Shown in pieces: positions 54,801 through 64,000 of a DNA stretch of 64,000 nt. The stretch is from contig CP154955.1 in assembly GCA_039621445.1 (NCBI GenBank), forward strand, positions 21,875,823 to 21,939,822, given 5' to 3'. The position numbers and the translations under genes are program-made. Source of the DNA: Euglena gracilis. Taxonomy: Eukaryota; Euglenida; Euglenophyceae; Euglenales. The notes under the pieces were generated by a model. It did not search any database and was not told where the DNA came from. It saw only the letters and a list, made by a program, of their open reading frames with translations. Position 1 is the first letter of the stretch. Every line of letters starts with the position of its first letter.

Positions 54801-55578
54801 TTTTCGCGGTATTGCGTTCTATACCGTTCCTTGAGGGTCCTTGTTGCTGCCCCCCTCTCCTGCATATTACAGGATACAGCCCTGCAAATGCATAAGGCGG
54901 CCCGGGGCCAGGGGGAGGAGTCGCGGCTGGTCGTGCTCACCGTCCTGGAGGAGCTCTACCGCCGCAACGCGCTGCGCATCGCGCTCAACGGGCGGACCGA
55001 CGCGCAGCTGCAGCCCCTGCTCCGCTTCCTCAGCGAGGTCATCCTGGACCCGAGGTGTCCGTGCCCTCGACCACTGCAGACTGGGGTCGTTATTGCAAAC
55101 GGTTGGTTTGGGGTCTTCCAGGATTGCAGGCTGTGTCCCCATGCCGCGTTGTGCTGCAGCGGCACGTTCGCACCCACACCAACGGATGCACCCACCACGT
55201 CGACTGACTCGCCGAACAGTTGCAATCAGAGCCAGCATCCACAGCACCGCCCGTTTCCGCGGACCACCCGTCAGGCGATGCCGCGCCATTTTGGTCCGCC
55301 GGCCACAGGTACTGCCCCATCGTGGCCGCCGTGCTGGAGGTCGTGATGGAGATTTACGCCGGCGGTGTGCCCCCCCCCCCGCCCATTCCGTGTGGCCATG
55401 GCCAGCATCCTGCCACTTCCGCCGACCCCCCCCCCTTCACTGCCTGACGTGCCATGGGGCGGGGCTGCAGTCATCAACCAGAGCCCGGTGTGCGAGAGCC
55501 TGCTGCACCTCCTCCTCGCCAAGCTCAAAAAGCAACTCCGGTACCTCCGCGAGATGGCCCTGGTGGACGGCATGCTCG
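48862..55578 (+). CDS. UTP15: U3 snoRNP / SSU processome WD40 protein UTP15, 5' incomplete
   Basis: UTP15 is a nucleolar WD40 protein of the t-UTP subcomplex, needed for pre-rRNA transcription and 18S processing. Exons read here: 48862-48993, 49261-49383, 49803-49918, 49995-50129, 50457-50529, 51608-51752, 52834-52950, 53058-53184, 54004-54101, 54873-55054, 55309-55364 and 55471 to about 55578. All junction phases agree. WD40 blades are visible (VWDLASQEAI with GHGDYVR, HIWDLR, VYVWDVVSG, SRLLSGGLDNFVK). They are followed by the family's ALSPDDRTLVVGMVDG. The UTP15 C-terminal domain follows (YDRCLVKFRYHKAL, VLTVLEELYRRNAL with IALNGR, CESLLHLLLAKL). About 470 residues are covered against roughly 520 in other eukaryotes. 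The first exon(s), the 51608 acceptor and the 3' end are uncertain; the last frame stays open to 55781. Confidence 0.88.
53703..53914. mobile_element. C-tract MITE in a UTP15 intron
   Basis: AAACCCCCCTAATAGAAGC plus CGGG at the left is inverted at the right end (53890-53914), about 24 bp with one G/C-run length difference. The element is 212 bp, non-coding, within intron 53185-54003. No target duplication was seen. Confidence 0.65.
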
Positions 55579-55599
55579 GTGTGCCCCATCCTCTTCAGG

Positions 55600-57390
55600 G
55601 TGGGCACTGGTATCACCTCCAAAGTGAACACCCCAAATACAATCCCCCCCTAAATATAACCCCCCCTTGGAGCTTGATTGGCGACCAAATATTCCCCCCA
55701 TCCAGGGAAAAACCGACAGGCGCCCCGCTAGCGGCACAAAAAAGAAACAGGAAAAATTCCGAAAGTTTACCAGTTTTGTGACAGTATTAGGCCATGAATT
55801 TGACAATTTGGTCCAAAAAATAGTCACCAGCTGGAATTTTGCCTAAAAAATGTTGAACTTTGGGTAAAATTGGTGCAAAGCTGTCATGGAAAACATACAG
55901 GCCTTCGGTCAGAAGTTTGGTTTCCCACCCAAATAACCCCCGCCCCCAAAGATAAAATCCCCCTGAGGGTCATGAAATCCTGCTCAAATATGAAACTGGG
56001 GGATATATATTTTTGGGGGTATATACACATGCTGTCCCCAGAGCTCTCCCTGCTGTCCTCCCTTGTTTCCCCTTTGTGTCTCCCTGCAAATTCCTCACCT
56101 CACGTTCAGTTTTTTTCCTCCCCAAGGATACTCACTTGCAAACCTCCATCGTTGGATGAATACACATCCATCCATCCCATTTTTTTTGCATTATATTTTT
56201 TTAAGGTAAAGGATTTGGTGCTTTCGACTGTACCAGCTTGTTTCCTAGCAAAAAAACAGGGATGGCGAAATAAAATTCTTCAGGCTGGGGATAAGTCATA
56301 GAAAAATTACTGGGGTGGTCCTCAGGATGCTGACCCACAGTCGAGGGCGATTCTGCTGAGTGTGCATGTACAAGGGGGAAAATGACAAAAACACAAAAAA
56401 TATATTCAGCAGTTAAATCCAACTGAATCAAACGACGGGAAATGCTCGTTCAATGCATTGAACATATAGCTTGGCGTGAGAACTCGAGAATTTGCTGTGT
56501 GCTTTGCCACAGATTGCATGATGAATGCAAATGCCATCCAAGCCGCTCGGACACGGCAACTTCTTCGTCCTCCAGTCCCTGCCCCTGCCCCCGAAACTAT
56601 GCCAGAGGCGACTTGCATTCAAGGAAATAAAAAATGCCAGTAGCACACGCCTGTCTGCTGAACCAACACATTTTGGCACACGTATTGGCAAAGAGTAATT
56701 CAGGCACGTTCTGCATTTCTCTCGCAGGATATACTGCTGCTTTTTCCTGAATCTGGGTCGGTGCAATTTGACAACATTGATTTGTGGAATTGTGGTGAGT
56801 TGGAGAATGGACAGCGGAGTCGCTTCTGGCATGGCGGCGTGCCGGCCTAGCGGCACGTTGCAAACTGTGGACCTCGATGCCGCTGTGTGGCAATCAGTTG
56901 CACCCTTCCCCCTCCCTCCCTTGCCGGGCAGTTGGCGCGCGCCATCCACACCAGTTGACGGCCTTTCTTGTTGACGTCTTGTGCGCCATCCTTTGTGCTT
57001 CTCTGATTGGCCACCCAGTGGCTGCTTTCCTGCTGCATTCTTCTCGCAACCAATGATCATTTACTCGCAACGAAAGAGGTTCGAACAAGAAGGAAAGAAT
57101 TTGCAACGATCGCCATGATCTGGTCACCTTGAGGCCAGACATGATGTTTTGGGATCGGCTCCACCTGCTTCAGAGCCTGTATCCGCTATTTTCCCTGACG
57201 TTTTGGTTGGGGAGTGTCGAGGAACGGGCTCCGTCAGCATTCACAAAATTAGGACAGAATGGATTGATTGCTCTATCTCAGTCTCTGCCTCCTCCAATCA
57301 ATGGCAATGTCCCATAGGTGATCCAAATTAGGGCTTCACCAAATCACATTTAGCACCTTCTGTGTAATAAACCCCTCCACGAATGGTATT
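55600..57390. other. intergenic region between UTP15 and PIGN
   Basis: No convincing gene. It holds C-tract words (CCCCCCCTAAATATAACCC at 55646, AAATAACCCCCG at 55931). A 210-codon minus-strand open frame at 56428-57060 has no recognised motif. Confidence 0.5.
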
Positions 57391-57408
57391 CCCTCCATCC
57401 CCGGAACG

Positions 57409-57463
57409 TTATTTGGTCGGCCAAATAATGGCCCACCGGAACATTATTTGGTCGGCCAAATAA
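57409..57463. repeat. two tandem 20-bp perfect palindromes
   Basis: TTATTTGGTCGGCCAAATAA occurs at 57409-57428 and 57444-57463, each followed by TGGCCCACC; the spacing is 35 bp. A looser inverted ATTATTTGG lies at 57488-57510. Confidence 0.9.
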
Positions 57464-57960
57464 TGGCCCACCAAGGGGGGGGGATATATTATTTGGGGGG
57501 ACATTATTTGGCCAAACACTTTGCATTTTTTGGGTGTAAATTTTGACGTCGAAGGTTGTATCTATTTTGAACACTATTAATATCCACGGCAGGTGCAATT
57601 TTTTGTCTCAGAAACGTGCAATTTGTTTTTTACCTTCTATTTTCAATCTGAACACGGTGGAAATCATGTAAAATTTGCCAAAAAATATGTTTCCAGCACT
57701 CAAGAAAACTCTGGCGGTCAGTGGAGAAAAGGGGGAGATATTATTTGGGTGGCAAGTTGGGTCCCGGGAGGATATATTTGGGTGGGGGTATTCTCTCGTA
57801 TTAGGTGGTTGCCATTTGCCATTATCCAAACGGAGGAACCTTCCAACGCACCCCCCGGACCGGGGGATTTTTGGGACGACAGTGTTCGTGCCAGCCCCGT
57901 CTGTTTTTCAGCTGCCGATGGGTTAGGTGCGGTGCGCCCCCTCCGCCGGTACTGTGGCGG

Positions 57961-60900
57961 ATGTCGCGCTCGGGCTGCTTCATCGCGGCAGCCCTCCTCC
58001 TCCATGGGGTCCTGATGGTGTCCATCGTGGACATCTACTTCCGGTCGCCCATCACGGATGGAATGCAACCACAGGTTTTTCTGCTCCGTTCTGATGTTGC
58101 CTGGGTTGATTCCTTTTGCTCTGTGAGTTTGCACGGCGCCAGGTGCCAGTCCATTCCCAGTGTTTTTGGCAGCAGTGCATTGTTTCACATATTTTTGCGG
58201 AATTTTTTTTGCCTGCAGATTATAATTGGGTCCGTCAGGTTGGATGTATCATTTTCGAAGGGAGGGGCAAAGAAAGCCACAGAATCCAGGATGCCAGAGC
58301 AGTTGAGCCCCGGGCGTAAAATGTGTTTCTTTTGCACAACCGAAAACCCCCGGAAATCCTCTTTTCATCCGTGGCGTTTTGGTCTCTGCCTTCGTTTCAT
58401 GAACCTCTTGCCATTTCCCCGTGCATCATTTTCGGTTTCCTGTCAGTCCATTGCCTTAGAAGGGCAATTCGGCCACTCAAGGGCCTCTGTCCATGTGCCC
58501 CAGTCCCCATTCCTTTCTCACCCCTGCAGCACTCGCCCCTCAAAGCCCCGGTGAAGCGGCTGGTCCTCATCTCCTCTGACGGCCTGCGGGCGGACAAGTT
58601 CTTCGAGGGCGCGGCGGAGGAGCCCAGCCAGACGCCCTTCCTGCGGCGCGTCCTCCCCACGCCCATCGCTTACCCCCACCCTTGACCTTGGCTGTGGGTG
58701 TGGGTGTGGCCGTGGGTGTGGCTGTGGGTGGCATGGGGTGGGAAACGCCTCCCGCCATGGGAGGCATCTCCTGCTTGGAAGTGGTGGTTGGCTGTCCAGC
58801 GTGTTTGTGAGTTGGAAAAATGCTTGCCCCATGGTCCGGGAAGCGCTGGCGTGGTCTCAACCACGCGGGCCACCTGGGGCGTCTCGCACACCCGCGTCCC
58901 GACCGAGTCCCGTCCGGGCAGGGCTGTACGGGAATCCCTGCCCTTATGGGTGGTGGGTGGGGGTCTGCCCCCCCCCCCCAGGCCTTCCCGTGTTTCTGGG
59001 GGCGCCGATTTTCAGGTCAAAATTTCCTTCGGAGCCAAAGGCGCCGAAGGAATTTACTTTGAGAGGGTGCCATAGGGTGGTCGCCCCCCCCACCTCCCGG
59101 GTGAGGAAGTCGACCCCCCCCACCAGGCCTTCCCGTAAAGCCCTGCGTCCGGGCCATGTGGCGATGATAGGCGGCTTCTATGAGGACCCAGCCGCCCTCC
59201 TGCAGGGATGGCAGGCGAACCCAGTCCCATTCGACACCGTGTGGAACCAGAGCCGGTGTGTGCGTGTGTGCATGTGTGAGTATGTGTGTTTATGTGTGTG
59301 CGTGCACGCACATGTACGCTTGTGCCAGCTGTGGGAGTGCCTCTCTTTGGCTTGAGGCCAAACTTCAGCAACAGTTTGCTTCAAATTGGGCCGAGGGGCG
59401 GTTTGACTTCTCATGGGGTGCGGGGATTAGTCTACTCAGGAGTGAAGGCTGCCTGCGCCTTCTGTCCCTGCTCAGGTACACGTGGCAGATCGGCTCCCCC
59501 GACGTCGTCCCCATGTTCGCCAAGGCCGTGCCGCACGTGGAGACGCACTGCTTCCCGGACGCGTGGATCAACTTCTCCGGCGACCCCCGGGGCGTGGACA
59601 CGTGGGTGTTGGACACGACGCAGCGGCTGGTGGCGGCCGCCCGGCACAACGCCAGCCGGTACTCGCTGCTGATGGAGTCCAAGTGTGTGGCACGCCTGCT
59701 GCAGGGTAAGCACCCCACGCCCTGGAATAAACTTTCCACCTCAGGCCCAACAAGCCACTGCTGTGGTGAAAATCGGAGTGCGTGGTTTTTGATGTGCATG
59801 GCTTGTCTCGAACCCGTGTGTTTTCTCCCTATCCATGTCACGGACAGCAACACACCATCGGATGTGGTGCGTGGCGTTGTTCTTTCCACCCATCCTGCTT
59901 CTGAGTCTGATTTTGCATCTTCCACCAGCTCTTTCCTCAAGTCATCGGCTTAAGGGAGATGTGCGACCGTACCGCATGACTGCAATGGTCCACCACTGCC
60001 TCCTTCCACAGGATTGTCTTCTTCCTCCACCTGCTGGGGATGGACACAGCTGGGCACCAGTTCCGACCCCAAAGGTACACATGCTGGCAGCACAATTTTT
60101 AATGCTGGCGCAGTTCATTGTAGTTTTGGTGAAAATGTCTCAACTAATGTGTTCACATGAACATTGTGTGGAAGACTTCAAAACAGCTTTAATGCCATGC
60201 CTTCGCTTGAACAGAGCCTTGTTCGGGGATTGAGAGATGGCCAACGTTTTGGATTAGCAACTTGTTTACTGCAATGTTGGGCATTATGAGTACCCCCCCC
60301 CCCGGGCAATTGACGCCCCCGGGCAATTTTCACCCCCCTCTGTGCCGACCAAATTGTCACCCTGGGAAATTGTCACCCCCCTCCATGCTGCCCAATTTGT
60401 ATTGCGGGTATTATTCTTCAGAAAATCATAAATTCAATGGTTATGTGGCGACAGTGAAAGTTGATTTGCATTAATTCTAGGGGCAACCCCAAACGGCATT
60501 CAACTCCGGCCCGACGATTCAGCCCCCCCCCCCCCCCAGTGGGGCTGCTCCAACCCTGCGGTCCAGCCCAGCTGCTGCACAGCTCTCCTATCCTTTTTTT
60601 CAAAGTGTATTTTTCTGCCTCTCCTGCCTGTGCGATGGCCAAACTGGATCTTCCGCCATAGTGAACCCCACCCCCACTTATAAACCTCTCCCCTCAGGCC
60701 GACCACAAACCTTGATTTATAATCCCCCCCCTGGGAAGAAAAATGAAAGCCGCCAGGGACTTTTCTTTTCGGCCGCAAACCACAAAAAAAGCTAACTTTT
60801 TGAGGCCGTCCATCATCAAAAATGCCATTTTCGACCAAACTCGCCAAAAATTGCCAATTTGGGGGTTTGGAGGTCATTTTGGGGGTCGAATTCCCACCAA

Positions 60901-63900
60901 CAATTCCTTGACTTCTAACCCCCCCCCCCACTTATAAACGCCCCTTCGGCTGACCAACCAAACCAGATCCTATAAACCCCGGGGGTTTATAAGCGGGGGG
61001 GGGGGCTTGAGAACCAGTTATTGACCACTCCTTCATCACACCATTTGCTGTTTGTCTTTTTGCTTAGCTCCCAGAACCGGCGCCTCCTTATGTGAGCCTG
61101 GGTGAACGGGGGGCAAGCCAGCCAGCCCACATTTTAAGCCAGATTTCAAGCCCTAATAGCAATTAGATTAGGGTCTCAAAGGAGATGGATGGAGATCAAA
61201 CAGAGCCGCTGCCGCCCACTTTATTGCAAGATGTTCGACCCTTGATCCAACAGCACGAAGTACACGGAGGTGCTGCGCAATGTGGATCGCGTGGTGGAGG
61301 GCCTGCACTCCCTGTTCGAAACGCTGTGGCCCGACGGACGCACCGCGTACATCTTCACCTCCGACCACGGGATGTCGAACCGGGGGAGCCATGGGGATGG
61401 CAGCGTGGACGAGACACGGTGGCCCTCACCGCATCGTGCTCCATTCAATGAGTTTTGTCAAATCAGAGAATTTATTTCCAGTTTCGCTTCATCCATCTGA
61501 CACAGAAGTGCTGGATGGTGAAAAATGTTGAAATGCCTCCGTAATCAACCACAACAGCAGTTCAAAACACTTTGAGCTCTCATTTATCATAGGATGCCCT
61601 GAGGATTTCAAACCTGTGGCAGAAGGCACAGTTCAGAATTTCCCCGCCAACCACGCATTATTTCGACGATTGAACAAAACCTGCGGATCTAAAATCTCTT
61701 CTTTCACTTCCCCAGAGGAGTCCTGTGGGCAGGGACATTGTAGGGGGGGAATGCAAGCTAATTTGCAGTTTTTTTTGTATATTTTTTTGCATTATGAAAA
61801 AATTTGGATATTTTCGTGTTTTCCCATTGACCTCGCAAATTTTTTTTGAAATTTTGTGAGATTGTGAGACCAACCAGAATTCCCAAACAATTCAAAATTG
61901 CACATTCCATTCTGTTATTCCATTCTGTTGGAGTAATTCTATCTTTGTAAGGTGCATAAGGTGCATCTGTCCATTTGCATAATGAAGTGCGAATGCAACT
62001 GGACCATCAGCACTGCCAAGTTTTTAAGTCGATTCGCATGTAGTGCCATTTTTGTTTGATTGTTGATGTTCTTTTCAAAAAGAGGAACTGTTTCAGCCAT
62101 GTTTTTCTGGTTTTTTTTTGGAGAGTAATGTGCTCAAAACATGCGCGACGTTTCATGGCAAACCACCTTGTATGGTAAATTTTTTCGCAGATCAGCAGAA
62201 GTTTGCACACTCCAATTTTTTTTTGATTTTTTTTACCATATGTTTTTTGAATTGCCCTCTTCCCACCCCTGGGCCCATCGCAGGTGCCCTATTGTGGCTT
62301 GGGGCGCCGGCCTCTCGGCCCCCAAGCCACGGCCCCCCACCGACCAGCTGCTGGCCGCCCAGTCGTTGACGGACGGCATGGTCTGGCTGGATGGTGCCTT
62401 CGACACACTCCAGCAGGAGAAAGAGTACACCCAGCAGAAGTGTGCAGGTGGAGGTCAATCACACAAACAGTCTAATGCACACTAAACATTCTAACACACA
62501 CAACAGAGAGAAAGAGAGAAAGAGAGGGAGAGAAGACACACCCACACATGCACAACACAGGCATGCACGCACGCACAAATGCACGCACACGCGCGGCCAT
62601 CGTGTGATTTCCCTGAATTTTGCTTTGCTTTCTCTGTGCTCCTGCATTTCTAGATGACACACCACAGAACTTCCAAAGTGTACTGAATATTGATGTTGCA
62701 GTACTCTCTTTTAGAAACTGTCAACCATGCAAAATACCTGTTTTTTCCCCTCCAAGGCCGTGGAAGTCTCTGTGGGGTTGGAGGGATTTCCCCCCAAAAA
62801 ATTTCTTGGGTTCTACGTTTCTGACACAAATGCACCCAGGGAATTTCTTAAGCCGGAGGGTACCCTACCCCCCGGGGGGGTCCAGCCAGCCAGCAGCTCA
62901 AATCCAGCCAGCAGCCCAAATTCGGGCTGGGAGCCCCCCCCCCCCGGGGTCGAGTGAATTAAAGTCGGGTCCAGCCCGGCCGGAGGCCGGGCCAGCCGGC
63001 CGAAGGCCGGCTCAGCCGGCCGCAGGCCGGCCAGCCAATTGGGCTGTCCAGCTCACTTATCCCTGCATTTTTCCCCCTCATCACAGCCCCTCCATCACAG
63101 CCCCCCAGCCTTGATCTAGCTCCACCCATCAAAATGTCGAAAATGGCCAAAATGTGTTAGAAAATTTTGTTTTTCCTCGACCCAGCCCAGCCCAGCCCGC
63201 TCCAGCCCCGTACCCCCCCCCACCCCCCCGGGGGGGGTCCAGCCAGCAGCTCAAATCCAGCCAGCAGCCTTTTTGCCAGCCGGAGGCTGGACCCCCCCCC
63301 CCCGGGGGTCCTTAAGAAATTACCTGAATGCACCACACGTTGCAATCCCTTCATTCCATCCGGCTGGCGATGGCGTTTCGCAACGGTATCATACCAATGC
63401 CATTGGCATGTGTTTTCGAGCATGGTTTTGAGCATGGTTGGTCCACCTCCTCATGGATGCTGCTGATTCTTCGTGCAAGGGAAAGGATGCCCTGGGCGAT
63501 GCAACGTGCTTCTGTTGTCCTCTGGACAGGTGGAGACTGGATCCGGAGCAGCGCGTGGACATGCTTCAGGCCGATTTGGCCCCGCTGATGGCCACTTTGA
63601 TTGGTGTGCTGTGGTGTGTTGTGTGCTGGGGGGAGGGTCATCAAGTGATGTGTGCATTGATTTTTCTGGTTGGAGAGTGAGCTCATAATTGTTTGCTTTG
63701 ATGGATTGGGCGCCTCTGTGCTTCTGTTTCTGCCACATTCATGACAGGGGTGCCCATCCCACTCAAGCACCTGTGCGGGCTGTGCCAACCGAAGAGGCAC
63801 TCCTTCACCAAGTTGTCACGAAAGTTGTCATGGAAGTACCACCTGGGTCAAGTGGCCTTTCGGACAGTTGCTGATCTCCAACAGAGCGTCACTTTGCTGT

Positions 63901-64000
63901 TGCAGCCTGTGAAAACCCAAATTGTGCAACAAAGAGTGGCACCTCGTAATTCAATCTTTAACTTTGGTGCCACCCACAAATTCTCTCAAACCTTTTAACA
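57961..64000 (+). CDS. PIGN: GPI ethanolamine phosphate transferase 1 (PIGN/MCD4), 3' incomplete
   Basis: This ER membrane enzyme adds ethanolamine phosphate to the first mannose of GPI anchor precursors. Exons read: 57961-58074, 58530-58649, 58800(?)-58911, 59141-59255, 59476-59692, 60012-60074, 61254-61418, 62284-62439, 63530-63603 and from 63748. The ATG at 57961 opens a hydrophobic signal-anchor ([21 protein letters not shown]) [residues 7-27]. Alkaline-phosphatase-fold motifs follow in family order: SSDGLRAD (metal Asp), HTRVPTES (nucleophile Thr), [44 protein letters not shown] with [11 protein letters not shown] and [15 protein letters not shown]. The C-terminal multi-TM region lies beyond the window. 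Exon 3's start is uncertain; the chosen acceptor adds about 20 residues relative to relatives. The intron at 58912-59140 is a hAT-like insertion. The last exon departs from the family after VPIPL. Confidence 0.9.
58911..58918. repeat. 8-bp target duplication, left (CGTCCGGG)
   Basis: It is identical to 59146-59153. It encodes the Arg-Pro-Gly of the conserved TESRPGH motif and contains the GT used as splice donor (58912-58913). Confidence 0.9.
58919..59145. mobile_element. hAT-like MITE forming a PIGN intron (introner candidate)
   Basis: The 227-bp insertion has ends CAGGGCTGTACGGGAA and TTCCCGTAAAGCCCTG, a 16-bp inverted repeat with one mismatch, flanked by an exact 8-bp duplication. CAGGG termini and 8-bp duplications are hallmarks of hAT transposons. 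Excising the element and one duplication restores codons for TESRPGHVAM exactly. GT at 58912 (in the duplication) and AG at 59139-59140 (in the right terminal repeat) also give an in-frame GT-AG intron of 229 nt that leaves two extra residues, Pro-Leu, before RPGH. No transposase is encoded. Confidence 0.88.
59146..59153. repeat. 8-bp target duplication, right (CGTCCGGG)
   Basis: It is the right-hand copy, and the coding sequence resumes in frame through it. Confidence 0.9.
60671..60999. mobile_element. C-tract MITE in a PIGN intron
   Basis: The left end CCCCCACTTATAAACC is inverted at the right end (GGTTTATAAGCGGGGG, 60984-60999). Related CTTATAAAC and TTTATAATCCCC words occur inside. It is non-coding, within intron 60075-61253. 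Confidence 0.6.
62490..62602. repeat. (GA)n then (CA/CG)n microsatellites
   Basis: AGAGAAAGAGAG is followed by CACACCCACACATGCACA and GCACGCACGC in the PIGN intron. Confidence 0.85.
62829..63334. mobile_element. hAT-like MITE with 8-bp target duplication in a PIGN intron
   Basis: The element proper is 62837-63326 (490 bp). Its ends are CAGGGAATTTCTTAAG and CTTAAGAAATTACCTG (15 of 16 inverted match), and AATGCACC is duplicated exactly at 62829-62836 and 63327-63334. Inside, a CCAGCCAGCAGCTCAAATCC block with a G/C-run occurs twice in direct orientation (about 62880 and 63238). There is no transposase. Confidence 0.88.

Noticed and set aside
56428-57060. 210-codon minus-strand ORF between UTP15 and PIGN
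   Set aside because: No recognisable motif, Cys/Arg-rich mixed composition, and overlapping plus-strand open frames; not enough to call a gene.
59693-59704. Exon continuing through SKCVARLLQ to the GTAAGC near 59706
   Set aside because: Splicing at GTGTGT (59693) instead joins ESK to [11 protein letters not shown], matching the conserved PIGN sequence in phase; the later donor breaks it.

Overview
This is eukaryotic nuclear DNA. It has spliceosomal introns, a Pol III-type tRNA-like gene, a retrotransposon with 2A ribosome-skipping peptides, hAT-type transposable elements and a large satellite array. Exons are GC-rich, and introns and spacers are full of G- or C-homopolymers. I cannot name the organism. 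The protein-coding content fits a unicellular eukaryote (alga or protist) as well as anything else, and 5' splice sites favour GTGTGC rather than GTAAGT.

Layout. 1-2.5 kb: the edge of a minus-strand 2A retrotransposon and a repetitive minus-strand open frame. 2.5-7.2 kb: a hypothetical gene, dispersed repeats and a decayed hAT transposase gene (BED finger to dimerisation domain) with 45-48 nt introns. 7.5-12.7 kb: a nearly complete non-LTR retrotransposon whose polyprotein is divided by three 2A peptides into zinc-finger, Dam-methylase-like and reverse transcriptase/restriction-like endonuclease parts. 12.7-14.5 kb: spacer. 14.6-29.2 kb: a 112-bp satellite array organised into 2.0-2.4 kb higher-order units. 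29.2-48.8 kb: gene-poor DNA holding a tRNA-like gene, diverged satellite islands, foldback and hAT MITE-like elements, a 122-bp perfect palindrome and a cluster of short palindromes. 48.8-55.6 kb: a multi-exon UTP15 homologue (SSU processome WD40 protein). 57.9-64 kb: the 5' part of a PIGN/MCD4 homologue (GPI ethanolamine phosphate transferase 1), running off the right edge.

The two host genes are unrelated housekeeping genes, one nucleolar and one in the ER. The most interesting biology is the mobile DNA. A small hAT-like element with an exact 8-bp target duplication sits inside the catalytic-motif exon of PIGN, and appears to be removable as a spliceosomal intron using a GT in the target duplication and an AG in the right terminal repeat. 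The retrotransposon combines three 2A sites with a Dam-like domain. All gene models are read by eye from conserved motifs and splice sites and are not backed by transcripts.
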